NCBI RefSeq assembly: GCF_007998985.1
Contig: NZ_CP041659.1
Coordinates: 1,486,001-1,550,000, forward strand
DNA from: Sphingomonas xanthus
GTDB taxonomy: Bacteria > Pseudomonadota > Alphaproteobacteria > Sphingomonadales > Sphingomonadaceae
Direction: 5' to 3'
Length of the DNA stretch: 64,000 bases
Shown here one piece after another: positions 63,706 through 64,000 of the stretch (position 1 is its first letter; the number at the start of each line of letters is the position of its first letter). The translations under genes were made by a program, and so were the position numbers. The notes beneath the pieces are model-generated. The model worked only from the letters and a program-made list of their open reading frames with translations. It was not told the origin of the DNA and did not search any database.

Positions 63706-64000
63706 ATGGCCGAGAGCGTACGTCCGATCCATGGGCAGGGGAAATGCCCCACAAGGCAAATCATTGTCCGCTGCGGCTCCCTCCTGACGCATTCGGAGTG
63801 CGAGCAGCTCCGCAGCCTTATGCTGGCGGCCATATTGCATCCTGCAAGCCGGTACGACGCGGAGCAAAGCCGCACATGGGCCAACAATGTTCCAGCGATT
63901 GCCAATCTCCAGGAAAGGCTAGCCCCGCAACAGTTGGTGTTGGCTGTCGAGGAAGAGGTACTGCAGGGATTCATGTCCCTTGCCGATGACGGGCTCATCG
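63706..64000 (+). CDS. GNAT-type acetyltransferase, 5' part only
   Basis: The frame from ATG 63706 is open to the end of the window (98 codons), so the gene is cut by the window edge. The N-terminus is lineage-specific; the visible end reads QLVLAVEEEVLQGFMSLADDGLI, the start of the acetyl-CoA strand region in GNAT enzymes. It starts 12 bases after the TetR stop on the same strand. Assignment is tentative because the catalytic part is missing. Confidence 0.5.
   Translation, partial: MAESVRPIHGQGKCPTRQIIVRCGSLLTHSECEQLRSLMLAAILHPASRYDAEQSRTWANNVPAIANLQERLAPQQLVLAVEEEVLQGFMSLADDGLI

Overview
The window is a gene-dense, GC-rich chromosomal segment of an alphaproteobacterium, almost certainly a member of the Sphingomonadales. 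The pointers are a serine palmitoyltransferase gene directly behind its own acyl carrier protein (sphingolipid synthesis), a SciP/DUF1153 cell-cycle regulator with a CtrA-type box elsewhere in the window, an ATP12-type F1-ATPase chaperone, a polyhydroxyalkanoate synthase and phasin, and a serC leader of the alphaproteobacterial type. There is no rRNA, no insertion sequence, no phage gene and no CRISPR array. One tRNA gene (tRNA-Ser, CGA) is present. The last gene runs off the right edge.

Layout. 0-10 kb: small exported proteins, an alanine-type aminotransferase, a TRIC-type channel, PHA synthase, a RarD exporter, an RluA pseudouridine synthase, ATP12 chaperone and guanylate kinase. 10-16 kb: phasin under a promoter overlaid by three TTGTGC-N3-GCA repeats, ClpS, MurA, an exported amidohydrolase and a DUF445 protein. 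16-23 kb: an RND efflux pair with an unusual membrane insertion, two GlsB/YeaQ proteins, a SIMPL protein, SciP and MnmA. 23-33 kb: housekeeping genes (PhzF-like protein, CDF metal exporter, PdxH, DnaJ-like protein, YihY/BrkB protein, FabI, acylphosphatase, PurA, SerC-SerA). 33.9-34.3 kb: a 384-base non-coding region that is rich in inverted repeats on both strands, between serC and an M23 peptidase. 35-43.6 kb: ErpA, Xth, a GNAT-like protein, a desaturase, LptFG, and a DUF2141 / diacylglycerol-kinase-like / Tam41-like lipid operon. 43.5-50 kb: a hybrid histidine kinase, SPT and its ACP, an aspartic protease, an orphan Pycsar-effector-like membrane protein (DUF5706) and an ion channel. 50-56 kb: ObgE, a TetR regulator with a divergent hydrolase, L21/L27, HspQ and the tRNA. 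56-62 kb: a three-gene operon of a decapeptide-repeat protein, a large exported HELAH-protease/beta-propeller/predicted-barrel protein and a PrsW-type intramembrane protease, led by a promoter that contains an exact TTAA-N7-TTAA CtrA box. 62-64 kb: an MBL-fold hydrolase divergent from a TetR regulator, then a truncated acetyltransferase.

The genes fit an envelope and lipid theme. SPT-ACP, FabI, the desaturase, the DAG-kinase/Tam41 pair, LptFG, MurA and the M23 peptidase act on membrane or wall. PhaC and the phasin handle carbon storage. The most novel-looking unit is the 56.3-62.1 kb operon. Second are the 34.1 kb structured element, the Tam41-like enzyme and the orphan PycTM-like protein. 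All functional names rest on protein motifs and context read by eye; no database search was run.
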